Source of the DNA: Delphinapterus leucas
Taxonomy: Eukaryota > Chordata > Mammalia > Artiodactyla > Monodontidae
Direction: 5' to 3'
DNA: 64,000 bases
Assembly (NCBI RefSeq): GCF_002288925.2
Contig: NW_022098076.1
Location: 91,419,933 to 91,483,932 of the forward strand
The stretch's first letter is position 1, and each line of letters opens with the position of its first letter. A program made the translations under genes and the position numbers. The notes under the pieces are model-generated. The model saw only the letters and a list, made by a program, of their open reading frames with translations, was not told where the DNA came from and ran no database searches. Shown here in pieces: positions 37,075-47,750 of the stretch.

Positions 37075-37819
37075 CACGGGTAAGGTGTGAACATCTTGCG
37101 CTGAAACTGACCACCTGCCATGTTCCATGCTGCGTGTCATCCTCGAAGCATCCCTGGGGAAGCCTCCCACCGCTCCACTGGAGTGGGAGGGAGGTGATGG
37201 CCCTCAGAGGCGGGGTCAGCATCTGAACCCGGGTCTACACGATTCTGAGCCGAAACCACGATTCAAACCACACTGCCACCTCCACCTCTCCCCAAAATAA
37301 AAGAGCCCCTGCCACCGCCCTGAGACACACAGCCAGAATGTGTGCCACGATGACAAGTAAGAAATAAGACTCTGTGTCCACTTTCCCGGGTGCTACCAAG
37401 ACAGTATCTTTCCACGTGCTACTGGTCATCTGCAATTTCTCTTCCTTAAGTTGTTCATCCATTTGTTTTACCTGTTTTTATGCGGGATTGTTTTTCTGCT
37501 AAACTGTGGGGCTTCTTTATGTATTCTGAGTTTATGTGTTCCACAGCTTGCCTTCTGGCTGAAAAGCTGGTTTCCCACTACGACCCAGAATGGGCTGTGG
37601 CCCTTCCCTCTGCCTCTGACCCAGCTGGGAAGGGCGGTCCTGCCCTGGATTCCATGGGAGTCCAGCTCCAGTCCTCCTGGAGGGTCTGATCCCAGGCCTT
37701 TCAGGAGCTGAAATCCCAGAGTGCACTGCCCACCCCTGTGCCAGAACCGACTAGGCCTCCTGGTTTGGCCTGCTCACTGCCCTGGGTTTCCACTCTGCTC
37801 CTGGTGCAGAGATTTTCAA

Positions 37820-38060
37820 CTTGGATTAAAAAAAAAACAAGTTTTTTATTTTCAATTTTAAATATTTTAGTTTTGTTTTATAATTTAATATTATACTATT
37901 AAATATATACTAATATATATAAATATATAAAATATATATAAAATAAAAAATATATAAACTAATATACTAATATTAGTATATTATAAATATAAATTATAAA
38001 TAAAAATATTAAAAATAAAAGTTTTAGATAAAAAATGAAAATCCTTAAAAATATTTTTCT
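37820..38060. repeat. AT-rich low-complexity tract
   Basis: About 240 bases of almost pure A/T with many self-complementary runs such as aatatactaatattagtata, close to the minisatellite. Confidence 0.9.
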
Positions 38061-38496
38061 TTTTTTATAATTTGATTTTTGTTTTATTGATCAAAATTCC
38101 AAATTAAAAATAATTAACATTTACAAAGTAGATGTCATACACTACGTTATTGAAATATGGAAAGCCACTTAGCTATACTCTGAACATTTTTCAAAATTAA
38201 GTACTGTGTTGTCACTTCACTTTTTGTGCTAGACTCTACTGAGCTACCTCTGCTCTCTAAATAAATCCCCTTAAATTCAAAAGAAACATTTCCTTTGTTA
38301 ATTCTGAGTACTTGGAATAATTTAAGAACAAAGCAACATCCTTAATTTTAGAGAAAGATAAATATGGAAATCACAGTATTAACAAAACCTCAGTTTGCTG
38401 GACTTTTGTTTAATTTCTAAACCTACTGACATGTTAGTGCTCATAAAACAAGAAAGGAACTTAAATCTGTTACTGTTTCTACACTAACTTGTATGC

Positions 38497-38565
38497 TTTA
38501 AACAAATTATTTTATTCAAGTATAGTTGATATACAACGTTGTATTAATTTCTGCTGTTTCTATCA
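38497..38565 (-). repeat. Short L1 3' UTR remnant
   Basis: 'tattcaagtatagttgatat' and 'gttgtattaatttctgctgt' match the reverse of the L1 3' end seen elsewhere in the window. Confidence 0.65.
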
Positions 38566-38669
38566 TTTTTATGTGCTTAGAGCAGAGATGGAAGATTTTT
38601 ATCTTCCTGGCCAAAAGTGAAAAGCTTCTCTTGATGTGAAAAGTCTTTAGGGTTCTGGTGATGATGACG

Positions 38670-38890
38670 GGTAATAGCTCACATTTACATCATATCAGTC
38701 ACTGTTCTAAGTACTTTACATATATTAACTCATGTGATTCTCAAAACCCTATGAGGTGGGTATTATTATTACTCCAGTTTACTGATGAGGAAACCAAGGC
38801 ACAGAGAAGTTACTGCCCGAAGTTGTGTGATTTGAACACAGGATTTGCAGCCAGGCTCCAGAGTACAGGCTCTGAACCTTTATTGCCTCC
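38670..38890 (-). repeat. MIR SINE
   Basis: 'gaggaaaccaaggcacagag' and 'gatttgaacacaggatttgc'; one of the best preserved copies here. Confidence 0.85.
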
Positions 38891-39153
38891 AGTTTGTCAG
38901 GACAAATCCCGGGGCAGAGGAGCGCTGGACACCACAAGGAAACCAAGATTTATAGCTAAAAACGAAACTCTTCCTCCCTCCCAGCACCCCACTGAGGCTG
39001 GATACTAAATATTGCCCCTGGCACTCCATCCCTCGGTTCAAGTACCAGATTCTCCAAACTTGGCAATATTTAAAAAATACTGCTAGTGAAAGAGCACTCT
39101 GATAGACAACTTCATTATAACAGAGAAAAGTCACTACCAAAAGTTAGAATTCC

Positions 39154-39361
39154 AGGGCTTCCCTGGTGGCGCAGTGGTTGAGTCCGCCTGCCGATGCAGG
39201 GGACGCGGGTTCGTGCCCCGGTCCGGGAGGATCCCACATGCCGCGGAGCGGCTGGGCCTGTGAGCCATGGCCGCTGAGCCTGCGCGTCCGGAGCCTGTGC
39301 TCCGCAACGGGAGAAGCCACAGCAGTGAGAGGCCCGCGTACGGCAAAAAAAAAAAAAAAAA
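39154..39361 (+). repeat. CHR SINE, young subfamily
   Basis: Full length with the duplication aaaagttagaattc at both ends. A few bases are missing from the 'gttgagagtccgcc' segment compared with the other copies. Confidence 0.93.
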
Positions 39362-39639
39362 GTTAGAATTCTACTTAGCCCAGGACCTCTCACTCGTTGC
39401 ATGATAAATGGGTACAAAGAAGCTGAGGAGATTCTTAGTTTACCAAAGCCCAGACTTCCAGCATCTGAGAGGGGGCCAGGGACCCAAGACGTTCACTGAC
39501 CTGACAGGTGACGCAGGCCCCACGTGCCACCAGGCTCGACACATGTTCCCATAAAACAGGAAATCCACTCGTTTTGTAGAATAAATAGGGCTCAGGGCCT
39601 AGACGTGGCAGGATGACGTTACAGAAGAAAATTACAGGC

Positions 39640-40370
39640 TAATTTTGTTTGGAACTCGGATCTGAAATTCCACTCAGCAAACAAAACACAGCGCCAGATC
39701 AAAAGCATTTGTTCCCTCTGACCAAGGAGGGGTCACCTGGGAAATTCACAAGAGTCAGGAAAGCTGGACGAAATACCGCACAGGACAGTAAAAACTGTGG
39801 ATTATTTTCACAGATGCCAAGAAGATGCTCAATAAATTTAATTTATGGCATGTGCCTGATTAAGAATACTGTCCACACACCCCAAAGACGTTGATGATGA
39901 CGATCTGTTCAAAATGCTGAAAACCAGAGACCATAAGTATTTTCAGTAGAGAAACACCAGAAAGCTAAAAAATACAAGTACAAAAAGGATGAAACAGATG
40001 GAAAAGGGATCGATACAAAAGATTTCAAAAAACTGCTTGTAAATGACACCACTGCAAAATCCAAGGAAATCAGTAAGAAGTCAATTAATACAGCAGAGTT
40101 GCAAGACATAGATAAAAGCCCCAAAAACTAAATGCAGAGAAAAAATACGAAAAACAAAACCCCATTCGCAGTGCTGATCAAGAACATTAAACATTCAAGA
40201 ATACATATGGCTAGAGCCACACAAGACGTAGCTGAAGAAAATTCTGGAATGCTAGCTGCAGAGGACTGGAACAGGCAGAAGGCGGTCTCTGTTCCTGCAT
40301 GGAGAGACCAGATAGAAAGAAAGCAGATTCTTGAGACTGACAGGCAGATTTAATATGACCAAGAATTTGG
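39640..40370 (+). pseudogene. Lysine-rich possible retrocopy, unidentified
   Basis: Non-repeat sequence with coding-like composition. Successive open stretches read HTPKDVDDDDLFKMLKTRDH, then KKYKYKKDETDGKGIDTKDF, KSKEISKKSINTAELQDID and HMARATQDVAEENSGM, broken by stops and frame changes. The lysine/aspartate bias resembles a nuclear protein. There are no introns and no clear A tail. The parent gene is not recognised, so pseudogene status is an inference. Confidence 0.4.
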
Positions 40371-41214
40371 TAATAATATCCAGGAGACTCTGGAAATAAA
40401 TCTAGTCATAATTTCTGTATGTAGGGGTGGAGTTGATAATAAAAGATAAAGGGTATTTATCAGACTTCAAAGCATTTAACGCACCAGCAAGCATTCAGGT
40501 GTGTTACGCCACCCATGGAGGCTGCTTCCATAGGGTGCAGGGGGGTGACTTGAATCCCATAAAGACCCACACCAATCATTAGCAAGGGATCTTGGGTAAA
40601 GGAGGCTTCCACCAGGGGCAACAAAAGCCAAATTAATGGATGGGACACACCTGGAATTTAATACTTTGCTTTGGGGCAGATCCAGCCTGGGGAAGCCTTG
40701 TTGCCCTAGTGCAGTGCACTCCCGGGCTTCTACCCAGGGTCAAAGAGGCAGGAATCCCTCCAGAGCCAGGGCAGAGCTGACTCCTAACTGGAACCTTTGG
40801 CCAAAGACCATCCTGGGGGCTTGATCCTTCCAAGTCCTGACATTTGGGCTGCAGCCTCTTTCTTCCTCCCCTGCTGTCTTTCAGGGGACCCTTGTTGGAC
40901 AGACCAGGCAAGGTTGTTGGTTGATGGGGAGATATTAAGTAGCTGTGTGAGCATGCAACCCTGCATTTGCTACCCTCTCCCCTGGAGACTGGCTTCAGCT
41001 TTCCAGTTTCCCCGCTGCCTTGCTGCCCCTCCACGTGTGTCTACTGGTTACAACCCTATCGCTCCCTGGACCCCCAGCCAGTGCGGCCTCCACGTCGTCT
41101 CTCGAAGCCTCAGTCCAGCCTGAGCCCCACCCTGCCTCAAAGCCAAGGTCTCAGCATCCTTCTGCTGAGCCAGCGCCCACGAAGATGATCTGAGACACGG
41201 AATGTGGCAAGATG

Positions 41215-41765
41215 ATGTTTTAATAGGACCGTTATGGAGATGTAACTCACGTACCATAAACTCACCCTCTTACAGTGCACAGTTCAGTGGGTTTGTTTTT
41301 TTTTAGCATATTCACAGAGTTGCGCAACCTTCACCTTTCTCTGATTTCAGTACATTTTCATCACTCTAAAGAGAAACCCTACACCCGCTAGCAGTCACTC
41401 CCTATTTTACCTTATCCGCCTTCCTCCCGGCCCCTGGCAACCCACTCATCTAATTTGTCTCTATTTATTTGCCTATTCTGGACATTTCACATAAGTGGAA
41501 TCATATAACAGGTGGCCCTTTGTGACTGGATCCTTTCACTCAGTATAACTTTTCCAAAGCCCACTGTGTTGTGGTGTGTATCACTACCTCATTTCTTTTT
41601 ATTGCCTAATAATGTTCCATTGCATGTATATACCACATTTTGTTTATCTGCTCATCAGTAAATGGACACATGGGGTGTTTCTGCCTTTGGGCTCTTGTAA
41701 ATGATGCTGCTATGAGCATTCCAATACACGTTTTTGTGTGGACCTATGTTTTTATTTCTCTGCGG
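41215..41765 (-). repeat. L1M 3' UTR and ORF2-end fragment
   Basis: Reverse old L1 text ('taccataaactcaccctctt', 'cacataagtggaatcatata', 'ctaataatgttccattg'). Confidence 0.8.
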
Positions 41766-41789
41766 TATGGCAAGGTGGTTTGTAAAGCT

Positions 41790-41990
41790 GTAAGTGCTCC
41801 AAGCTTAAAATCAGAGCCCGTCTCTTGAGGTAGTCGGTCTCAGGAGGGTCACTTAACCTTGTACCTTCACTTCCTCAAGTGACAAACCTGGATAATGACA
41901 CCTACCCTGGACACCCCACAGGATTACTGATGAATGGGATAACAGACGTTAAAGTGTTCTTGAAATTTTAAATGTGCCTTGTAAAGAGAA
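41790..41990 (+). repeat. MIR SINE
   Basis: 'gtcacttaaccttgtacctt' and 'ggattactgatgaatgggat' in forward order. Confidence 0.65.
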
Positions 41991-42929
41991 GGTAGTATTT
42001 TATCCATGAGACCACTTAGAATTTTTTTAAAGTACGTGATTGGTTTCAGACTTCAGCACATGACCTAGAAATGTTACAGATATTGAAGTGAGAAGGACTG
42101 TGGGCGCAGAAGACTGAATATGACAGTTGAAAAAGACCAGATTGTTATTTCTACAGCTTGGCAGTTTTCCTATAACTGGGGGATGGAGGGTTGATGCATA
42201 GGTGGGCGGAGGGGGAAAAAAAGACTTAAATATTCAGACATAAACATGTACTTCGATACAAAATCTTGCAAAATGGGAATTCTCAAGTTATTTTATATAT
42301 GATAAACCTTCAAATTCTTCCAATACTATCTAGGTGTTTGTACTGTTTCTGGAATATTCCTTGGCATTCTTGCTCTAAGGGAGGCCTGGCTCTCCCCTCA
42401 GAACACAGCCTCTCCTGCAGCCGTCCCTCCGTCCCAGAGCCCTCGGACCATAGCACGGAGTGGGGCCAGATCCTGGCTCCTAAGCCCACCTCCAGACCAT
42501 TCTCCCTCCCACCCCCCACACTCCCTGGTTTGCAACCTCATTTCATCAGAGGGTATCACCCTCGGCCCCTCAGCATCACCACCATCTACCATCTACATCA
42601 TCTTTCCAGGCCCCACCAGGACATCTACCCACCGAACAGCATCTTTATCAAGCAGCCTCTACCCTGCCTCATCTTCCCGCCATAAACCACCTGAGCTCCT
42701 CTCTGTGTCTGCTGGGGCCCGTGCCCCCACTAGCAAGGATGTCACCCCACTTCTCCTTCCTCCTCCCATGTCATCCCGCTTCCTTTATACTGGCCATTCC
42801 CTTCAGCAAACAAATAGGCTATTGTCTCCTATCTTAAAAAATTCTTTCTCTGGACCCCATTTCCCTTGCCACCAGCTACAGCGAAATGCCTTTAAAAAGC
42901 CAGTGCTGTGCTGCCTATGATTTCTCTCC

Positions 42930-43440
42930 TCTTCCTCTCTCCTACATTCATTCTAGTCCACCTTTCCACTCCATCACCCCCTGAAGGTGAAGGTCACCGC
43001 TGGACTCCACACTGCTAAATCCATGGTCAATTCTCAGCTCTCGTCTGGCTTGTCTTGCAGCATTTGACAGAGTCTGTTACTCCCTCCTCCAAGAAACTCT
43101 ACTTTTTCTCCTGGCTTCCAAGGCACCACAATCTTGTTTCCTTCTCAATGATCACTCCTTTGGTTCCTTTGCTGGTCTCTCCTCCTCCATCTCTTGCCAT
43201 TGGATGACCAAGTCTTAGTCCTTGGACCTGTTCTCTCTTCTGTCTACACTCATCCCATGTCTCGTAAAGACCATCTATGCCAACAGCTGTCGAATTTATA
43301 TTTCATACACAGCCCTCTCATCTGAATTCAAGTCAACTGTCTACTTGTATCCACTTGATGTCCAACAGGCACTTCAAACTCAACACGTCCAGAACTGAAC
43401 TCCTGATCTCCCCCACCCGCAAAGCCTGGCAAGCCCTTAG
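42930..43440 (+). repeat. L2 (CR1-clade LINE) reverse transcriptase fragment
   Basis: Frame-broken matches to the L2 RT region: 'aaggtcaccgctggactcc', 'gcatttgacagagtctgtta', 'agtccttggacctgttctct', and the peptide MSNRHFKLNTSRTELLISP near 43360-43420. It is strongly eroded. Confidence 0.65.
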
Positions 43441-43474
43441 CCTCGCTGCTCTTACTTCCTGGCCTGGAAAACAG

Positions 43475-43680
43475 GGTTACTGAGAGCTGGAATGCAGGTT
43501 GGAGCTGCAGTGCCTGGTTGACACCATGTCCTTGCTGTGTATGAACTACTTAGCTTCTTTGTGCCTAAGTCCTCATCTGTAAAACGGAAATAACATTAAC
43601 GACTCTTACATTACAGGGGAGTCATGAGTTATTACATTCAAGCACTCAGAACTGTGCCTGCAGAGTCAGCACTATAATAG
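43475..43680 (+). repeat. MIR SINE
   Basis: 'cctcatctgtaaaacggaaa' and 'agcactcagaactgtgcctg' in forward order, directly after the L2 fragment. Confidence 0.8.
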
Positions 43681-44209
43681 ATGTTTGAGATGACCATTAT
43701 GAAATAACTGCTGGGCTGGTGCTGTGTAAACGGCACAGTGCTGGGTGAATACTCCTTGGTGCCACTGCCACCTGACTGGCGTTTCTTAGTGAAAAGCAAC
43801 ATGGTACAATAAAGCTTCCTCAAGATCTTTCTTAAATATCGGGACCTGGGTGTTTTCACAAAGCACTGTATGTTACTGGGTTAGATTAACAAAAAAGCTG
43901 GCAATGAACTGAACATAGACACTGCTTCCTCAAAAATACATCCACAAGGGCTTAGCGGGCATAAGCATTGGGCCTGGAGGAGCTCATCTCTATGTGGGGC
44001 AGGGATAGCACAAGGGGAGTTGGCAGGTCTAAGTGTATGGCATTCCCTGTCCACAGAAGCTGATGCTCTCTGCTGAGGTGTATCTTTACTTGCTAAAACT
44101 GCAAAAAGAAGAGGTGGGGGAGGAAAGAAACGGAAAAGAAGCACAGCAGGCTATCTTTTTGTCTGGAGAAGCCCACCCCATGGCTATGGCCAGGCGGCCC
44201 ATCACTTAC

Positions 44210-44220
44210 GCGTTCGACAT
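44210..44220 (-). CDS. IQCA1: IQCA1 exon 1, coding part (start codon)
   Basis: Only eleven coding bases, ATG TCG AAC GC, precede a consensus donor (gtaagtga). The split codon GC|A is completed by the first base of exon 2, giving M-S-N-A. The start was chosen because position -3 is A. Upstream in frame there is no other ATG before a TGA about 150 bases away. The donor phase also matches the exon 2 acceptor exactly, which would otherwise leave one unexplained base. The 5' UTR extends right toward the CpG island; its exact start cannot be read. A methionine two codons into the next exon region (residue 5) could act as an alternative start. Confidence 0.85.
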
Positions 44221-44589
44221 GCTGGCTACTTTCCCTCTTTCCCTCGCCCGCTGGGAAGCTCTTCTGTTGTCCTCTGAAGGGCGGCTGGCTGCAGGGGTCG
44301 GGACACAGCCAGAGGGCGTTGGGGTAAGTTCCTTCTGGAGGGAGGGACTGGGGTTGGGGATATCTTTTCACTTCGGGAAGGGAAAGGCGATGGGAAGGGA
44401 AAGGCGATAGGCAGGGATGAGAGCAGCCGCCGAGTGGGGGATTCGAGCCTTCTCGTCTAGACCCCCAGGCTCCGGAACCTTACTGTGGCCCGGCAGTGAG
44501 AAGGCGCGAGGCGGAACCTAGCTACGGACGCTACGCCTGAGCAGCGCGGGTCCGCTCCGCCGGCGCGCTCCCGCCCCCCTTCGCGCTAG

Positions 44590-44599
44590 GCGCCTGCGC
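44590..44599 (-). promoter_or_regulatory. NRF1-like site
   Basis: The sequence GCGCCTGCGC is one base from the NRF1 palindrome GCGCATGCGC. It lies 11 bases from the X-box in the CpG island. Confidence 0.45.
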
Positions 44600-44610
44600 C
44601 GCCTCCTGCT

Positions 44611-44624
44611 GTTTCCCTGGCAAC
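44611..44624 (-). promoter_or_regulatory. RFX X-box
   Basis: On the gene strand this reads GTTGCCAGGGAAAC, two near-palindromic half sites (GTTGCC and GGAAAC) separated by two bases. This fits the RFX X-box consensus that, with FOXJ1, drives motile-cilia genes. It lies about 390 bases upstream of the start codon, inside the CpG island. Confidence 0.75.
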
Positions 44625-44707
44625 CGCGCCGAATGCCGAAGGCCGGCAATCCTCGCAGGAACCACGCGTAGTACCCGCCTCCCGGAGGACCCGCCCAGCG
44701 TTCCGCG

Positions 44708-44716
44708 GGATTGGCC
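44708..44716 (-). promoter_or_regulatory. Inverted CCAAT box (NF-Y)
   Basis: On the gene strand the sequence is GGCCAATCC, a good NF-Y site. It is roughly 90 bases upstream of the X-box relative to transcription, a common spacing in TATA-less promoters. Confidence 0.55.
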
Positions 44717-44794
44717 CCGGGTCCTGTCCACCCGCTCGTTGTCCTCCACGCCGTTGTTCCGCTTTCCCGTTTGCCCATTTTCGTCCACCTTCAG

Positions 44795-44930
44795 ATATGT
44801 AGCCTTGGGCGAGGTCCTTAATGATGGTAGCCCCAGTCTTCCCGTCTGTAAAGTGGGGTAACAGTCATTCGTTCCTTTGAAACCTTACTGGGTATCTACT
44901 CTGGGCTAGCGCAGACGTAGGTTCTGGGGG
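44795..44930 (+). repeat. MIR fragment next to the CpG island
   Basis: 'agccttgggcgaggtcctta' and 'cccgtctgtaaagtggggta' mark a forward MIR that bounds the promoter on its right. Confidence 0.65.
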
Positions 44931-45249
44931 TGCAGGGCAGATGCAGATGCTGCCCTTCTGAGGCTAAATGAAAATGAAATACGGCGACAGTGCGTTGTGA
45001 ATGCAAGATGCCGTGTGGATGTTAGTTATTAGCAAGTCACTGTGTTTGTGTGCATTGTTCTTCTTTCATCATCTTTGGTAACTGTTGAGGTTTATTTGCA
45101 AATTTTATAATCTGCAATTTCTAGTGGAACATTTTTAGAACTAATGCACTTGAAAGAGTATATAGAGGGCAAACACGTAAAAAGGACAGAATAAACCTGG
45201 ATCACACAACGCTTCTCCCACAATTACTAATGAAATAAACAAAAGAATA

Positions 45250-45302
45250 GTAAAAAAAAAAAAAAGGAAGAAAGAAAGGAAAAAAAAGGAAAAGAAAAGG
45301 AG
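45250..45302. repeat. A/G-rich low-complexity tract
   Basis: Runs of aaaaa, ggaag and aaagg without a fixed unit. Confidence 0.85.
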
Positions 45303-46798
45303 AGCCAAACAAAAAATTAAGTACAACTTCATGCCATAAACTTCAAAAGCTACTCAATGAAATAGAAACCTGCAGTGGACAATGGCGTCTAATCTCATCC
45401 CCACTCCCCCGCAAAATCCCTACTAGGGAGAGAAAGTACCAAGTAGGCAAAGTACCAAGAATTCTCACTAATACTTTTCAATACAAGGAAGTCAGGAATC
45501 TGATAATTGAGATGAAAGGTGAGTAGGGTAAGTGAGCTACCTGGGGAAATCCAGGTGAGATAAAACTAGCACTAGTCGAAACAATCACTACCACCCACAG
45601 GGCCCTTCCGGAACTAGAAAAAAATCACTAGGGCTTTGCCACTTTTTAGGACTTTACACTGAATTGAGGCAAAGATTCAAAGTCAAAGGACATTTTGTCA
45701 CAGGAAGAGGATATACTCCCAAGAAGCGTGAGGGATGGTGGTAAAAGAGTTTACCAAAATCTCAGGAGAGAAAGCAGAGCGCAGACCTTGCAAAGACTCA
45801 GAGGATCGGTCCTTATCCTTACCCTGTGTCCAGGCTATAGAAACGTGGATAAAAATACAATTTTTCCAGCTCTCAAACTCAGTCAGATACAATGAGAAAG
45901 CAGTCAAGGAGAATTTGCTCACATTATATACGAGGAACTGGAAGATATACAAAGAGCAATCCATATTAAATATGAATAAGAAGCAGTATATCCACTATCT
46001 AAATCCAAGACTTCAATAAAAGGGGAAGGAAAAAAAGGATTACAACAGGTGAAGAACCTAGCCTGGAAAAAAGGTAACCAAACAGAAGAAAATTCTTTAC
46101 ATGTGTTTTATACTATAGAATAAGTTAATAAGAATAGAAGTTTAATAGAGTAAGTTCTGGGAGTAATATAAAACAACATAATTAGAAGGAAAAGAAGATT
46201 GTATAGCTAACGAAACAAATGAACATCAGAAATAGTCCAATATAGGAACTAAATTAGAAAAACCAAGGAATGGACTGGGCACAATTCATCTGAATTACTG
46301 ACTTAGAGGAAAAGCTTAAATCAATTGCAGGGAAGGTAAAAGGAAAAGACAGATGTTTAAGCAATTAGAAAGGTTTACTTGATATTCCTGAAAAAGAAAG
46401 CTCCAATTAAGTTTTTCAAAGATCTAAAGAAACATTTCTGAAATAAAAGAATGAAACTTACAGATCAAAAGTTCTCATCGTGTTCCAGGAAAAACTGACA
46501 TAGAACAACCAACACCTAAGAAATACTGGATATGTTATTGAACTTCAAGGAGAAGTGATACAGAGAATCTGGTTGGCCTCGAATTTCTCCTCAGTACCTT
46601 TCAATGTCAGATGAAAAGCTAGAGGTATTTACAAAGTTCTTGGGGGAAAATGTGAACCAGGATATTTCTACTCATTGCAGTTAATATTCCAAAATATGAA
46701 AGCTCTCAGGTAATACAGCACTCACGTAAATTGGCATGTTTCAAGTGCAAGTAATAGAAAACCCAGTGTCCAATGGCTTAAACAATAAGAGGATTTAT

Positions 46799-47018
46799 AG
46801 GGCTTCTCTGGTGGCGCAGTGGTTGAGAGTCCGCCTGCCGATGCAGGGGACACGGGGACACGGGTTCGTGCCCCGATCCGGGAAGATCCCACATGCCACG
46901 GAGCGGCTGGGCCCATGAGTCACGGCCGCTGAGACTGTGTGTCCGGGGCCTGTGCTCCGCAACGGGAGAGGCCACAAGAGTGAGAGGCCCGCGTACCGCA
47001 AAAAAAAAAAAAAAAAAA
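46799..47018 (+). repeat. CHR SINE with internal 8-bp duplication
   Basis: Full length with the target duplication aggatttata. The body carries ggggacac twice in tandem (46846-46861), which the other copies lack. Confidence 0.93.
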
Positions 47019-47514
47019 GGATTTATAATCTCCCTTAACAAGAATAGAGGTGAGGCCCTTTGGGAGCCAATGATTTCAGTGGCTCAGTGACATCATCAAT
47101 CTTTGATGGGCTTTCTATCTTTTGGAGCTGTCATCCCTGGGATGTCAAATGGCTTCCCTCTACAGTGGCTCTAGACGTTACAGCCTCACTCTGTAACATC
47201 TCAAGATAGAAAAAGGACCAGCTGGGAAATGTGACCGCCATTATTGTCGTATACCTGCATTAAGAGAGAGAGAGGTAGATAAAAGAACCGCATCAGGCAG
47301 TATGGGCTGTTGGGCTGGCAACATTCCATATGAGCCAAATCCCATGAGCTCTTCTGGAAAATAAAACACTTGAGGATGAAATCCAGTGATCGAAAGATAC
47401 AAGTCATGTGAAAAGGAGGAGCAGGTACTCAGTATAAGACAGTGAAACAAGGTCTCCCAACTCTGCATACCAGGAGAACAAACATAGTTGTTCTCTGATT
47501 ATATCCCTTGAGCT

Positions 47515-47750
47515 CTGCCAGTTGCTACACTTATCGACCACTTTTTCTACGCCAGGGACAGTTTAGGACCTGATATATATTAATTCATTAAATCGTCCCA
47601 CTAACTTCATGAGTTGAGTAATATTTTCATGCTCATTTTACACACGTGGAAACTGAGACTCAGAGAGGTTAAGTAACTGTGTATCCAAGGTCATCCTCCA
47701 GTTGATGGTGGAGTTGGTATTCGGACCACCTGCTAGTCTCCCTTTAAAGA
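47515..47750 (-). repeat. MIR SINE
   Basis: 'cgtggaaactgagactcaga' and 'gaggttaagtaactgtgtat'. Confidence 0.8.

Larger units (their letters stand above)
35177..44209 (-). other. IQCA1 intron 1
   Basis: A 9.0-kb intron between the 11-base coding first exon and exon 2. It contains an L1 remnant, the 22-bp minisatellite with assembly gap, an AT-rich tract, a CHR SINE, an unassigned lysine-rich possible pseudogene, an L1M tail, an L2 fragment and three MIRs. Confidence 0.8.
1..44600 (-). other. IQCA1: IQCA1 (DRC11) gene, 5' part, six coding exons
   Basis: The span covers promoter-proximal exon 1 to intron 6 of a minus-strand gene; the 3' part lies off the left edge. Six exons join into one frame (11+325+120+192+72+206 = 926 bases), and every intron has GT-AG ends. 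Intron phases are 2,0,0,0,0,2. The encoded 308 residues start MSNA and carry the motifs [17 protein letters not shown], an IQ motif at about residues 214-224 and a charged helical segment. Known: IQCA1/DRC11 is a nexin-dynein regulatory complex subunit of motile axonemes, about 820 residues long, with a C-terminal AAA ATPase domain. That domain is not in this window. The paralogue IQCA1L is the main alternative; the name rests on my recall of the family and not on a search. Confidence 0.88.
44440..44760 (-). promoter_or_regulatory. IQCA1: CpG-island promoter of IQCA1
   Basis: A compact stretch of dense CpG dinucleotides and GC boxes stands out from the AT-rich surroundings. It starts about 220 bases upstream of the ATG. 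No TATA box is visible, so dispersed initiation is expected. It holds an X-box, an inverted CCAAT box, an NRF1-like site and a cccgcccccc GC box near 44572-44581. The position immediately 5' of exon 1 makes it the natural promoter. Divergent transcription to the right is possible, but no plus-strand exon is recognisable. Confidence 0.8.

Noticed and set aside
36689..37226. Repetitive open frames encoding 22-residue repeats
   Set aside because: They are a by-product of a stop-free 22-bp minisatellite read in three frames and run into Ns.
44518..44788. Arginine-rich open frames on the minus strand in the CpG island
   Set aside because: High GC content yields open frames here. They do not join in frame to exon 1 and look like promoter or 5' UTR sequence.
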